The position numbers and the translations under genes are program-made. The notes under the pieces are model-generated. The model saw only the letters and a list, made by a program, of their open reading frames with translations. It made no database searches and was not told the DNA's origin. Positions 22,200-33,005 of a stretch of DNA of 64,000 nucleotides are shown here, in pieces (the stretch's first letter is position 1; every line of letters starts with the position of its first letter). The stretch spans positions 27,879,102 to 27,943,101 of the forward strand of contig NC_079426.1 in the NCBI RefSeq assembly GCF_026213295.1, read 5' to 3'. This stretch comes from Gadus chalcogrammus (Eukaryota > Chordata > Actinopteri > Gadiformes > Gadidae).

Positions 22200-23468
22200 C
22201 AGTGGTTCTCAAAGTGGGGGTCCGTGACGTGTTGCCAGGGGGTCAGTGAAAAAGTTTGTTACAATTTAATAAACAAAACGCTACAGCAGCGCAGATTAAC
22301 TGTGTGTTCACACCAAACGCGACGGCGCGACACGTTTCAATACAAAGTCAACGTAGAGACGCGAATCGGGCGAAATTTCTCGCTAGACAAACCGACGGCA
22401 AGATTTGATTGACGGCGCGACATTTTTCTCTTCCACGGGCGAGCGCGTTCACGTGGATTGCAGCGCGACAAATCCGCTGAAGTTGAAATATTTGAACTTT
22501 GCCGCGACATTCGTGTGGCAACAGCCAATCAGCGTTCACTCCCTGTGGGTAACGTGGGTGAAAACGTAAAACAGCCAATCAGCGTTCACTCCCTGTGGGT
22601 AACGTGGGTGAAGTAACGTAAAACAGCCAATCAGCGCTCAACCGGCCGGGCCAACCATTCCCTGCACTCCGCAGTGAACTTCATCTCGGAGGAGAAAGTG
22701 ATTGCTGCCGTTTGTGACTCCCGGAGATTTATATATAATATTAAATGATATTATATATATATATATAATAGATAAATATCTATATTATAATATATATATG
22801 ATATAAATAATATCAGGGCACAAAGCTGTGTGCGCCAACCCTTCCCCGCAATCAGCAGTCAACCGCAGCTTGGTGGAGAAAGTGATTGTTGCCGTTTGTG
22901 ACTCCCGGAGCTCTATATATAATGTTATATATATAGGCCTTATATATAAATATCTATAGAATATAATATATACGATATAAATAATATCACGGCACAAAGC
23001 TGTGTGCGCCAACCCTTCCCTGCACTCCGCAGCTTGGAGGAGAACGTGATTGTTGTCGTCTGTGTCTCCCGGAGCAATGTATACGATATATATAATATCA
23101 CAGCACAAAGCTGTGTGTGTGCCCCCGGATGATGTTATGAACCCGTCTTTTGGTGTGAACAGTATAAAGCAGATCTATGATATTAAGCTACAGTAATCAG
23201 TAATTTAAATGAATTCTAAATAGAATCCCACCACTATTCATTAATGTGAGTGAAACACAGTTACACAGTAGGCCCACATTTGACAAAAAACTGTTCCTAG
23301 GCCCTACTATACTTTTGCATCAAAATGCCTATTTTAAATGATTTGCATTAAAATGGCTATTCTAAACAATTGTGGTAACTGTAATTTGTGGTGCGATTAT
23401 GGGGGGGTCCTCGGAAAATGTTCTACTCCATTAGGGGTCCCCGGACCAAAAAGGTTTGAGAACCCCTG
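22200..23468. mobile_element. hAT-like element with GTTCTCAAA terminus
   Basis: The start CAGTGGTTCTCAAAGTGGGG and end TTTGAGAACCCCTG are inverted hAT termini. It is non-coding and its interior is replaced by another MITE (about 22298-23155). The flanking 8-mers do not match, and it abuts the neighbouring Harbinger-like MITE within 5 bp. Confidence 0.75.
22298..23155. mobile_element. Nested MITE with internal direct repeats
   Basis: Termini GTTCACACCAAACGCGAC and GTCTTTTGGTGTGAAC are inverted. The interior holds two to three copies of ACAGCCAATCAGCGTTCACT (22513-22635) and four of a unit containing GGCACAAAGCTGTGTGCGCC or its partner GTTTGTGACTCCCGGAG (about 22690-23115), separated by ATATAT tracts. 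Confidence 0.65.
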
Positions 23469-23880
23469 GTCAAAGACGTGCGAAAAAGTTACGGCCGAAC
23501 CGGTAAGCTCTGGCGTCAACTGGGGTGTGGGGAGAAAACAGCCATCTTTAGTAAAGAGGTGTTTCCCGCTGTCACACGCTTCTCCCTCGCCCCGTAATAG
23601 CCGGCGCTTGTTGGGCGGGACATCGCCCCATGAGCCCGCTGCCCGAGGCCATTGCTGGCCGCTCGCCGCGGCCTGCTATGGAGGCGGGCGGGGCTGATTA
23701 GCCGGGCGAGGTTGCCTTTCAAAAGGCAACGAAGGGCTGGCACGATCAATAATACGAGGTTTATGGTCGGCCTGCCTATACGTAGCGGGAGATGCGCGTG
23801 AAAGTTATGGCCGAGCCGATAGGCTCCGGCGTTAACTGGGACACGTGGAGTTAGCTTCTGCTTTCAGAAGCTAACTCCAT
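23469..23880. other. GC-rich block with a duplicated 50-bp motif
   Basis: CpG-rich. A motif of about 50 bp (GTTACGGCCGAACCGGTAAG near 23489 and GTTATGGCCGAGCCGATAGG near 23804) occurs twice about 320 bp apart, each time followed by CTC(T/C)GGCGT(C/T)AACTGGG. A short perfect hairpin, GTTGCCTTTCAAAAGGCAAC, lies at 23710-23729 and another, GAGTTAGCTTCTGC TTTC AGAAGCTAACTC, at about 23849-23876. No gene recognised; possibly the head of a repeat or a CpG island. Confidence 0.4.
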
Positions 23881-24745
23881 GCTAGCTTGCTAACCTAACG
23901 GTTAACCGTTTTACATTGCAAACGTGACTCACTTCGTCCGTTTTAAAAACATGTTGAACCTCCAGAAACAAACATTCAAGAAAGTTTTATGTTGACTACT
24001 TACATTCACAACTCAGTGTTACCGTGCTCCAGTCGGTTAGTCTCCCGCTCTTCTCCTCCTGGGCTCCGGTGACGGTCAGAGGAAGTGCACGCAAATACTA
24101 AAAAATAAAATATGTGAGCGCTTCCGGTGGAAGACTCACATATTTTTATTTATTTATTTATAGCCAACCTTGTTACATGCAAACTAATAACAATGAATTA
24201 TTTATAAACGTATTTAATAACGTGTGTGTGATAATTTATTCAAATCTATCTGATGCAATTGATTTATTTCTTAATTTGTTCTTGATTTTATTTATTTATT
24301 TGTTCTTTCAAAATAAGACATAAATTCATGTTTAATCCATGTAGTTTTAAGTAACACTGAGTTAATAATTTTAAGTAGAGTTACATAAAAATGCAAAAAG
24401 TTCTGATTAATCAAAGATTTCAAGTTTGAGAAACTCAAAAATAAGCAAATTGCTACTGTCACTCAATTTCTTTAAGTAACAACAACTTTTAGGAAGATTT
24501 TGAGTTTACACTACTCATTCCAATTAATTATTTTGAGCATTCGGGTTTACAGTGCACAGCAAATGCGTAAGTGTTAAAATCAGAGTATTCATGGCCAGAG
24601 TAGATTTTATACACTTTGGTGTTGAATAGGCACTAAGTACATTTTTTGGGGTGTACCAGAAACACTCTTGGGTGTTGTCTCTAAGTATAATGCTGTTGTA
24701 GAGTAATTTAAGTGTTTATTTTAGGATGATGGACTCCCTGAGTGT
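23881..24745. other. No gene seen; AT-rich
   Basis: Low-complexity T-rich and A-rich sequence, with a TTTATTTATTTATTTA stretch near 24140. Confidence 0.4.
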
Positions 24746-24748
24746 ATT

Positions 24749-25608
24749 ATTAGGGGTCCAAGCCAACAGGTTGGATCCCTATTGTTTTTGTAAGGATTAT
24801 TATTCTTCCCCCCTTGAAAGTGAGACTACAGCCCAAACCGTAAATGGTGCACACGCGCCAATTGCATGACTAGATCCAGAATCGGCACCGCTACTCAGAT
24901 AACAAAAACCAGACACGCCGGCCCCTAGGTGGCGCTATACCAAGGAATACGCGTTTGGGGCTATAACTCCCACACCGAACCTCCCACAGTCAAAAACTTG
25001 TACCAACATATTCACTGGAGTCTGCTGCATCTTTTGGTCTAGGCCACGCCCATTTGCGTCAATAATTTTTTTTCGCAAAATCGCGAAAACCGCTAAACCG
25101 TATTTTCGCTACTCCTCCCACATTTCTTGACCAATCGACACCAGACTTTGCACACGACATCTTCAGACGCACACGCAAAGAATGCATCAAACACTTTTTT
25201 GATCCGACCTTCGACGACGAAACGGTAGCGTTTTGAATATTGGTTTATTAGCTAAATTAGACGTGTAATATCAAAAATCCAAAGAAATTCAAAATTAGAC
25301 ATCGGATCGATTTTACACACATGTTGTTGCTAACCTTAATGTCGTTCGATAAAAATTTCGGAAAATTTCGCCATTAGGGGGCGCAATAAACGAGGAAATT
25401 GTATATCTTCTACAAAATTTCGCCGCGAAAACGCTACACTGACTTCTCGCTACTCCTACCACAGTCAAATCCTTTGTATCCACAGGTTCAGGGTAGCGTT
25501 TTGAACACATGCTTCGCTTTGTGCCGGCGAAACGCACATTTCTTGTCGCGTTGTGCCGGCGAAATGCACACTTCTTGGACCCCTGCATAACTGCTTGCAG
25601 TTCTAGTT
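24749..25608. mobile_element. Fish interspersed repeat bounded by GGGGTCCAAG / CTTGGACCCC
   Basis: It starts GGGGTCCAAGCCAACAGGTT and ends with the inverted CTTGGACCCCTGCATAACTG, then a short hairpin ACTGCTTGCAGT and CTAG. This repeat pattern is one I recall as common in fish. A hairpin followed by CTAG and T resembles a Helitron 3' end, but the terminal inverted repeat argues for another class. No protein is supported. Confidence 0.5.
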
Positions 25609-25712
25609 GTTTTTAAGACTCGATAAGTAGATTGGCGAACACAGAGCTTGTGTGTTGCTGATGGATGTCACAATCTCTGTGTTCGTCAATCTACTTATCG
25701 AGTCTTGAAAAC
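25609..25712. repeat. Near-perfect 104-nt hairpin
   Basis: 25615-25646 pairs with 25675-25706 over 32 positions with one G-T pair (AAGACTCGATAAGTAGATTG on the left). After one mismatch the stem extends by GTTTT/AAAAC to 25609 and 25712. The loop is 28 nt. Size and pairing resemble a microRNA precursor or a minimal MITE. Confidence 0.8.
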
Positions 25713-25839
25713 AAAATGGCGTAGACGGGTGATCTACTGATGGTATTGTGTGTATAAAATGTACTTTTTAATAAACAATCTGTGCACTTACAAAGTTCTC
25801 AATGCCTCCTTTTATATGTTAATACCCTTATTGTACTAC

Positions 25840-26085
25840 CAAGGAAGTGTCGGGCTACTTCTAGCCTTTTAAATGGTTTTAAATAGCGATTTAGTTTTTA
25901 CCATAACCACTGCCCCCATTGTTCCAAGTTTATAGCGTTTTGATAGAATCGGCCAAAAACAGCCAACTGAAGAAAGCGTCTAAATGCGTTTTTTGTGCTC
26001 CAAAACGAACGTTTCAACTCGTAATCATACAAAACATATACCCCAAATCCGTTTTACACCGGAATTCCCCTTTAATTGGTTGACA
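25840..26085 (-). repeat. Fish interspersed repeat ending in AATTCCGGTGTAAAACGG
   Basis: On the minus strand this begins GGAATTCCGGTGTAAAACGG and continues with GGGGTATATGTTTTG. A related sequence (GGACAATTCCGGTATTTTGA) lies at 63450-63840. Non-coding; class not known to me. Confidence 0.45.
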
Positions 26086-26126
26086 GGGACACATTTATTT
26101 ATTTATTTTCAAGTTGTTGGTTACAT

Positions 26127-26291
26127 TGTAGTGCCGGAGGAAAAGGAGGACGTAGGCAACTTAATTATAACTGTTTAATCAAAAGAAACAGATAAGAACA
26201 AACAGTCACAGTGCATGGCTAGGTCGCTGTGTAACACTCTAACGCGTCCCCCTAGCCCCCCGTGACGTCTAACCAGTTCCCTCCCACTCGA
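26127..26291 (-). repeat. 3' LTR of the CsRn1-like element, truncated
   Basis: It matches 30263-30427 up to CCCTCCCACTCGA. The last 41 bases found in the other LTR are absent and replaced by a 28-bp segment (26292-26319) identical to part of the 170-bp repeat of the GGTAAC family. Confidence 0.8.
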
Positions 26292-29200
26292 CACCAATTT
26301 ACCCAGTAATTAAGCTGAAGTGGGCGTATGGCCCGGCCCCCACGACTGTAGGCAAAGTCAGGAGGTGCAGGAGGAGGCGTGACATCGTCCATCACATCCC
26401 CACGTTGGGCGTGGCGGGGGGCCGCGACGACCGGAGGGCCGCAAGCTGTGGGGGCTTGAAGGGGTTGGAGGGGGGAATGGCCACGGCGTGGCAGGGGGGG
26501 CAGGACAGGAGGGCGGCCCCTGTGCGGTGGCAGAGCCAAATCCGGGGGCAGCTCAAGGTCCAAGTGAGCCGGTTTGAGGCGATCAACCGACACACACTCA
26601 GGCTTACCCCCCCATGTCAACCATGAAGCTCTTGGCTCCTGCTTCGATGACACGGAAGGGTCCGTCATAGGGAGGTCGTAGCGGAGCCCTGTGGCCGTCG
26701 TGGCGGATGAAAACGTAACCCGCAGACTGCAGCTCCGGGGGCACCCGTGAAGCAGGGACGCCATGCTGCGCGGTTGGGACCGGGGCGAAGGTCCTGGCGC
26801 CGTCCAGCAGGGAGGCGCGCTGAGCGGAGGCGGACCAGGGCTCCGTCGACATGGGGATGAAGTCACCCGGGACCCGCAGCGGCTGTCCGAACACCAGCTC
26901 GGCCGACGACCGGAGGTCCTCCTTGGGCGCTGTCCGGAGCCCCAGCATGACCCACGGCAGTTTGTCGAGCCAGTTGCCGTCCGTGAGGCTGGCTCGAAGG
27001 GCGGCCTTCATGGAGCGATGAAAGCGCTCCACAAGTCCGTTAGCCTGCGGGTGGTAGGCGGTAGTGCGGTGGAGCTTGACCCCCAGATTCTCCGCCACTG
27101 CCGCCCACAGCCCCGAAGTAAACTGCGGGCCACGGTCAGAGGAGAGGTCAGCAGGAGTGCCGTAGCGGGAGACCCACACCGCGATGAACGCCCGGGCCAG
27201 GTCGGGGGCTGTCGTTGAGGAGAGCGGGACTGCCTCCGGCCAGCGTGTCGTCCTGTCCACCATGGTGAAGAGGTACGTGAAGCCATGCGAGGGGGGTAGG
27301 GGTCCCACCAGGTCCACGTTGACATGGTCGAACCTCCGCTCTGGCACCGAGAAGGGTTCCAGGGGGGCCTTGACATGGCGATGCACCTTGGCGCATTGAC
27401 AGGCAGTGCAAGTGTCGACCCAGGCCCTCACATCTCTCTTGAGTCCGTGCCAGACGAACTTCTCTGACACCAGCCGCGAGGACGGTTTCCGACCTGGGTG
27501 AGACAAGCTGTGTACCGCCTCGAAGACGGGGCGTCTCCAGTTGGCGGGGACTACAGGCCTTGGCTGACCCGTGGAAACGTCGCACAGGAGCTTGGCTCCT
27601 GCATCACTGAATAGCACCTCCTCCAGACGCAGCCCCGTGTCCGACGACCTCAGAGCTTGGACGGAGGGGTCGGCGGCCTGATCCACAGCCATGCGGGAGT
27701 AGTCCAGGATCAGCTGGACTGCACCGACCACCGCCCTGGAGAGACAATCCGCAACCACGTTGGACTTCCCAGCCACGTGCTGGATGTCTGTGGTGAACTC
27801 AGAGATATAGGAGAGTTGGCGCTGCTGGCGGTCGGACCACGGCTCCGCTGTCTTGGACATGGCATGTGTGAGCGGCTTGTGGTCCACGTAGGCAGTAAAC
27901 TCACGGCCTTCCAATAAAAAACGGAAGTGTCTGACCGCGAGAAACAGCCCGGCAGCCACATGCGAGTGGCTGCCAGGCATCCCCAACCCACTGCTCATAC
28001 ACTGTGCCCACAGCAAAGTCCGACGCGTCCGTGGTTAGAGCAGTGGGCGCAGAGGGTGAGGGGTGGGCCAACATGGCCGCGCGGGCCAGGGCCGCCTTGG
28101 TGTCCTGGAAGGCCTTGACACGTTCCGCCGTCCAGTCAACCTGCTGCTTCAGAGCCTTGCCCTTCTGGGCCTCGTACAGCGGCTGCAGGATGTGAGCTAT
28201 GTGGTGGAGGAAACGGTAGTAGAAGGTCACCATCCCGATGAACCCCTTGAGCTCGCTGACCGTGCAAGGGCGTGGGAAAGCTGCAACAGCTTCCACCTTC
28301 AAGGGGAGGGGGATCACACCCTCCACGGAGACCTGATGGCCGAGAAAGTTAAGGGTGTCCCGTCCGAACTCACACTTTGCCGGATTGACAATCAGCCCAT
28401 GTTGGCTGAGCCGCGCGAAGAGGGTCCGGAGGTGGGACAGGTGCTCCTCTTCCGTGGTGCTCGCGACGAGGATGTCATCCAAGTAGACGAAGAGGAAGGG
28501 CAGGTCCTGGAGCACCGAGTGCATGAGGCGTTGGAAGGTCTGCGCCGCGTTCCTCAGGCCGAAGGGCATCCGCAGAAACTCGAAGAGACCGAAGGGGGTG
28601 ACGACGGCTGTCTTAGGGACGTCCTCTGGGTGCACCGGGACCTGATGGTATCCTCGTACCAGGTCTACCTTGGAGAAGATGCGTTTGCCCGCCAGGTGCG
28701 CCGAAAAGTCCTGGATCTGCGGGACCGGTTAGCGGTCAGGCTTGGACGCGTCGTTGAGGCGGCGGTAGTCCCCACATGGGCGCCACCCACCGTCTGGCTT
28801 AGGGACGATGTGCAGGGGAGACGCCCAGGGGCTGTTCGAGTGTCGAACGATGCCCACCTGCTCCATGTGCGCGAACTCTGCCCTGGCGACGGACAGCTTC
28901 TCCGGGTTGAGGCGCCTGGCTCTGGCGTGGAGGGGAGGCCCAGTGGTCTCGATGTGGTGCTCCACCCCGTGCTTCACCGTGGGCGCGGAGAAGGTGGGCC
29001 TAGTAAGGTCAGGGAATTCTGCCAGCAGCCGAAGGTACTGGTCACTTTCGGCGAGCGTGTTGGACAACCCGTTGTAGACCGCCTCCCCCTGCGTACAGGC
29101 GAAGGAAGCGAAAGTCTGTGAGTTCACCAGGCGCCTGTTTCCCACGTCCACCAACAGGTTATGGGCGCACAGAAAATCTGCGCCAAGGAGGGGAAATGTA

Positions 29201-29547
29201 ACAGCTGCGACGACAAAATCCCAGGTAAAGCGTTGCCCTCCGAAGCACACGTCCACCGCTCTAGTGCCATAGGAACGGATAGGCGTGCCGTCTGCACCCA
29301 CCAACTGCGGGCCGTGCTCCCCCTTCGCCACCTCCGATCCCCCTGACGGAATGATGCTCCACTGGGCACCTGTGTCACAGAGGAATCTGCGACCGGAGAC
29401 GGTGTCCTGGATGAAGAGCAGCCTGTTGGTGACACCAGCGCTCAGGGCTACTACTGAGCACCGGCCCTGCCGTTTCCCGTCCGTCCAAAGGAGCAGGGCG
29501 AGCGGCAACGTTTGGCCTTGGCGCCAAAATTGGCGTGGTAGAAACAA
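26252..29547 (-). pseudogene. CsRn1-like pol: protease, RT, RNase H, integrase
   Basis: From 29547: protease FLCDTGAQWSIIP, then RT with WASPLHIVPKPDGGWR. A tyrosine codon has become TAA at 28729-28731 (DR-stop-PVP), after which the frame stays open: TPFGLFEFLRMPFGLRNA and the catalytic [11 protein letters not shown] (about 28500-28470). A frameshift near 27990 leads to RNase H (AYVDHKPLTHAM). The integrase zinc finger has HSLSHPGRKPSSRLV and CTACQCAK, and the core has [22 protein letters not shown] and LVERFHRSMK, giving D, D and E. A further frame change near 26610 leads to a proline-rich tail. Pol copies the RNA and integrates the cDNA. Confidence 0.88.
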
Positions 29548-30146
29548 TGGCCCGCAGCGTTACCCTGCTGGCCAGAGGGTCCGGCGTCGTCCTTCGCCCT
29601 CCTGCGACGGTCCGGTGGCGGGGCAGCCGTGGGAGCAAGCAGGTCGGCGGACCGTTGAGGCATGGCCAAGACGAACCGGTCCGCCTCCCTGGCCAGGGCG
29701 CGGGGTCCAACGATGGTGGTGTTAGCCAGCGCCATCCTGACCTGAGCTGGCAGCGTGCGCATAAACAGCTCCGTGAAGAGGATCATGGGGTCTTCTGCAC
29801 CGAGCAGGTTTAGCATCCTCTCCATACGTGCAGAGGGCCTCTCATCACCCAAGTCCGACACGTCAAATAAGCGGCGCACCCTCTCTGCGGTGGAAAGCTC
29901 GAATGTCTCCAGGAGCAGGGCCTTGAGGCGCTCATACTTGTTTGTCGTCGGGGGGGCGGAGAGAAAACCAACCACACGTGCTGCGGTGGAGCTGCCCAAC
30001 ATAGCCACAGCATGGTTGTACCGGTCGTCGTCGTCGGTAACGTCGCTTTTATTGAAATGTGCCTCCACTATAGCGAACCATGCAGCAGGCGTTGAGTCCC
30101 AGAACTCCGGCAGTTTAAGAGTGGGGGTGCGCACGGCCTGCGTCAT
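29451..30146 (-). CDS. CsRn1-like gag
   Basis: A 231-aa capsid-type protein starting MTQAVRTPTLKLPEFWDSTP at 30146, about 100 bp after the primer site. The segment FWDSTPAAWFAIVEAHFN and ALANTTIVGPRALAREADRF fit the gag of the CsRn1/Kabuki group. The zinc-binding box near the end, HCFYHANFGAKAKRCRSPC, has the C-x2-H-x8-C-x3-C style of that group rather than the common CCHC knuckle. The frame has no internal stop and overlaps pol by about 100 bases in a different frame, so pol was probably made by frameshifting. Gag packages element RNA in cytoplasmic particles. Confidence 0.82.
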   Translation of the reverse strand: MTQAVRTPTLKLPEFWDSTPAAWFAIVEAHFNKSDVTDDDDRYNHAVAMLGSSTAARVVGFLSAPPTTNKYERLKALLLETFELSTAERVRRLFDVSDLGDERPSARMERMLNLLGAEDPMILFTELFMRTLPAQVRMALANTTIVGPRALAREADRFVLAMPQRSADLLAPTAAPPPDRRRRAKDDAGPSGQQGNAAGHCFYHANFGAKAKRCRSPCSFGRTGNGRAGAQ

Positions 30147-30246
30147 CCTGACAGGAGACGGTGATGTCTGCCGCCGTGAACGTCTTCCTCGGGTGGAGGA
30201 ATCGCAGTGTTCTTTGTTTTTGTAAACAAATAAATAACAAAAACGA

Positions 30247-30261
30247 ACGTCGGGGTCACCA
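30247..30261 (-). promoter_or_regulatory. Primer binding site for tRNA-Trp
   Basis: The minus strand reads TGGTGACCCCGACGT, matching the complement of the vertebrate tRNA-Trp 3' end with CCA. One base separates it from the LTR at 30263. Confidence 0.85.
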
Positions 30262-30262
30262 G

Positions 30263-30468
30263 TGTAGTGCCGGAGGAAAAGGAGGACGTAGGCAACTTAA
30301 TTATAACTGTTTAATCAAAAGAAACAGATAAGAACAAACAGTCACAGTGCATGGCTAGGTCGCTGTGTAACACTCTAACGCGTCCCCCTAGCCCCCCGTG
30401 ACGTCTAACCAGTTCCCTCCCACTCGATCCGTAAGAGGGGAACACGAACCTATAATGTGGTCACTACA
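30263..30468 (-). repeat. 5' LTR of the CsRn1-like element (206 bp)
   Basis: Complete LTR: in plus orientation it starts TGTAGTGCCGG and ends GTGGTCACTACA, followed by the ACAT duplication. It is unusually short for a vertebrate Ty3 element. Confidence 0.85.
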
Positions 30469-30645
30469 ACATCATATAAATGTACAACTAAATATGGTTC
30501 TTGATGTAAAATAATTCAAGTTTAACTATAATGTTAACTATATTATATATGTATGCACTGTAACAACAACAGCAGCATCAATAAAAATATAATGTTTTCA
30601 AGAATCTAATGTGTAGACTATTCATTCATGAAGTGTTGATAATTC

Positions 30646-31075
30646 GGTAACCCTTCCTTTTACAGTCCCCTAATTACTAGGTATTTACCCGGTATGCATG
30701 GTAAATTATAGTGTATTACTGGGTAATTACCACTGGTAATAAGAAGGTAAAAACAGAGGTAGTTACCCGGTAAATACATGGTAAATCATAGTGTATTACT
30801 GGGTAATTACCACTGGTAATAAGAAGGTAAATACAGAGGTAGTTACCCGGTAAATACATGGTAAATCATAGTGTATTACTGGGTAATTACCACTCGTAAT
30901 AAGAAGGTAAATACAGAGGAATTATCCGGTAAATTATAGTGTATTACTGTGTAATTACCACTGGTAATAAGAAGGTAAATACAGAGGAATGTGGTGTATG
31001 TACCTCCACTATTACCCATCAACTCAACTAAGTAGCGTGTAGTTGTAACTGTTTTAGATTGGTAATAACTCCGAT
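30646..31075. repeat. Left terminal inverted repeat of copy B
   Basis: About 430 bp pairing with 40936-41368. It contains about four copies of a 65-75 bp unit with GGTAATTACCACTGGTAATA-type palindromes that echo the terminal GGTAA. Confidence 0.85.
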
Positions 31076-31259
31076 ATTGTGTACTTCCTGGAAATTAGGC
31101 AACCAATTCTTAGAAAAACCTATTATACAAGGTTTATGCTGGTAACAGCCCAAATTTAATGATGTACTATCTAGAAATTAGCATAGTACTTTCCAATAAA
31201 ATACAACCTCTGCAGGAAGTTTTCCTCTAGTGTCATGGTACATCTTCTTAAATACTGGG

Positions 31260-32040
31260 TACGAAGCCGTTTGTTACCATGGTATTACCAGGTTCTTACC
31301 ATATCATTTATAATAGATACATTCCATTGTCCATGCAGTCAACACAAACTTGTACCATGTACGTTCTGCGACGTTACCAAGTAAAACACGACAATTTACC
31401 CAGTAATTAAGCTGAAACTGTACTGTAAAAGGAAGCCTCGTTTGTTTCCATGGTATTACCAGGTTCTTACCATATAATTTGTAATACATTATTCCCTTTT
31501 CCATGCAGTCAACACAAACTTGTACCATGTACGTTCTGCGACGTTACCAAGTAAAACACACCAATTTACCCAGTAATTAAGCTGAAACTGTACTGTAAAA
31601 GGAAGCCTCGTTTGTTTCCATGGTATTACCAGGTTCTTACCATATAATTTGTAATACATAATTCCCTTTTCCATGCAGTCAACACAAACTTGTACCATGT
31701 ACGTTCTGCGACGTTACCAAGTAAAACACGACAATTTACCCAGTAATTAAGCTGAAACTGTACTGTAAAAGGAAGCCTTGTTTGTTTCCATGGTATTACC
31801 AGGTTCTTACCATATAATTTGTAATACATTATTCCCTTTTCCATGCAGTCAACACAAACTTGTACCATGTACGTTCTGCGACGTTACCAAGTAAAACACA
31901 CCAATTTACCCAGTAATTAAGCTGAAACTGTACTGTAAAAGGAAGCCTTGTTTGTTTCCATGGTATTACCAGGCTCTTACCATATAAGTTGTAACTGGTT
32001 ATTCCCTTTTCCATGCAATCAACACAAACCATATATGTTC
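31260..32040 (-). repeat. 170-bp tandem repeat array, inverted
   Basis: Four to five units of the same 170-bp repeat as at 4588-5345, here on the opposite strand, in the left arm of copy B. Confidence 0.85.
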
Positions 32041-32311
32041 TGCAACATCGTTCACCAGTAGTTAAGCACTTTAATTGTTATTATAAAACCCCAAACCACT
32101 GTTGATGAAAGACATATTAAAATTAAACAAAATCAAGGGCTTATCTTTCAAACAAATGCATATCTCACAAACAGGCACTGAACACTGAAGAAATAGGCCA
32201 AAAAAAAGAGCCGTCCACATCAACTCAATTTAGATGTTACTGATGGTGTTTTCATAAAACACATGACAGTGTTATGGCAAGTGACCACAAGGAAGACTGT
32301 TTCAACCTCTA

Positions 32312-32515
32312 CAATTTGAATAAGTGGTGAATGCCATGCAGCAGTCTGCCTATGGGAGCATCTTTGTGGTCATTCGCAAACCAATGAGTCCACTCGATGA
32401 ATGAGAGATGACTCTTTAGTGTCTTCTCTGTGAGGTATCCCTGCAGTCTCCACATCTGGGATTTGAAGGCTGACCAAGACCTGACCAGGTACCTCCAAAT
32501 CTCCCCTTCAAGAAT
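32312..32515 (-). pseudogene. Exon-like open frame of the GGTAAC family (copy B)
   Basis: The minus-strand frame, with EIWRYLV, WRLQGYLTE, THWFANDHKD and LLHGI, ends in TAG and is the same as at 44692-44895. Relative to that copy there are no indels and about eight base changes, roughly six of them changing the residue, so selection is not evident. The splice-acceptor-like TTATTACAG and the ATG of the other copy are missing here. Protein not recognised. Confidence 0.4.
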
Positions 32516-33005
32516 CAGAAGACAAGAAAATAAACATTAGGACTGTCAATTAATGAACATTAAACAGTACAGTTTCAGCTTAATTACTGGGTAAATTGTC
32601 GTGTTTTACTTGGTAACGTCGCAGAACGTACATGGTACAAGTTTGTGTTGACTGCATGGAAAAGGGAATAATGTATTACAAATGATATGGTAAGAACCTG
32701 GTAATACCATGGAAACAAACGAGGCTTCCTTTTACAGTACAGTTTCAGCTTACTTACTGGGTAAATTGTCGTGTTTTACTTGGTAACGTCGCAGAACGTA
32801 CATGGTACAAGTTTGTGTTGACTGCATGGACAATGGAATGTATCTATTATAAATGATATGGTAAGAACCTGGTAATACCATAGTCTGGCTGAACGGAAGT
32901 GGACAGCGTCTATTGCCTAGCGGCTGATTTGGCCGCGACTCCTCCCCTTCCGGTTGCTGGCGTTACCGTATTGTGCTCCCCCTCAAAACTCGGAAACTAT
33001 GCAGT

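Larger units (their letters stand above)
26127..30468 (-). mobile_element. Ty3-type LTR retrotransposon, CsRn1-like, tRNA-Trp primed
   Basis: Read on the minus strand. LTR ends are TGTAGTG and CACTACA in plus orientation. A 4-bp duplication ACAT lies at 26123-26126 and 30469-30472. The primer site, plus-strand 30247-30261, is 15 bases complementary to tRNA-Trp. The order is gag, protease, RT, RNase H, integrase. The gag zinc finger has the unusual C-H-C-C pattern of the CsRn1 group. Coding regions are near complete, with one nonsense change and a few frameshifts, so this is a fairly young copy. Confidence 0.88.

Noticed and set aside
23469..23880. Ribosomal RNA spacer or snRNA gene
   Set aside because: GC-rich with hairpins, but no conserved rRNA core sequence or snRNA box was found.
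24749..25608. Helitron
   Set aside because: A hairpin and CTAG with a following T are suggestive, but the terminal GGGGTCCAAG inverted repeat and the lack of a clear TC start between A and T keep it unassigned.
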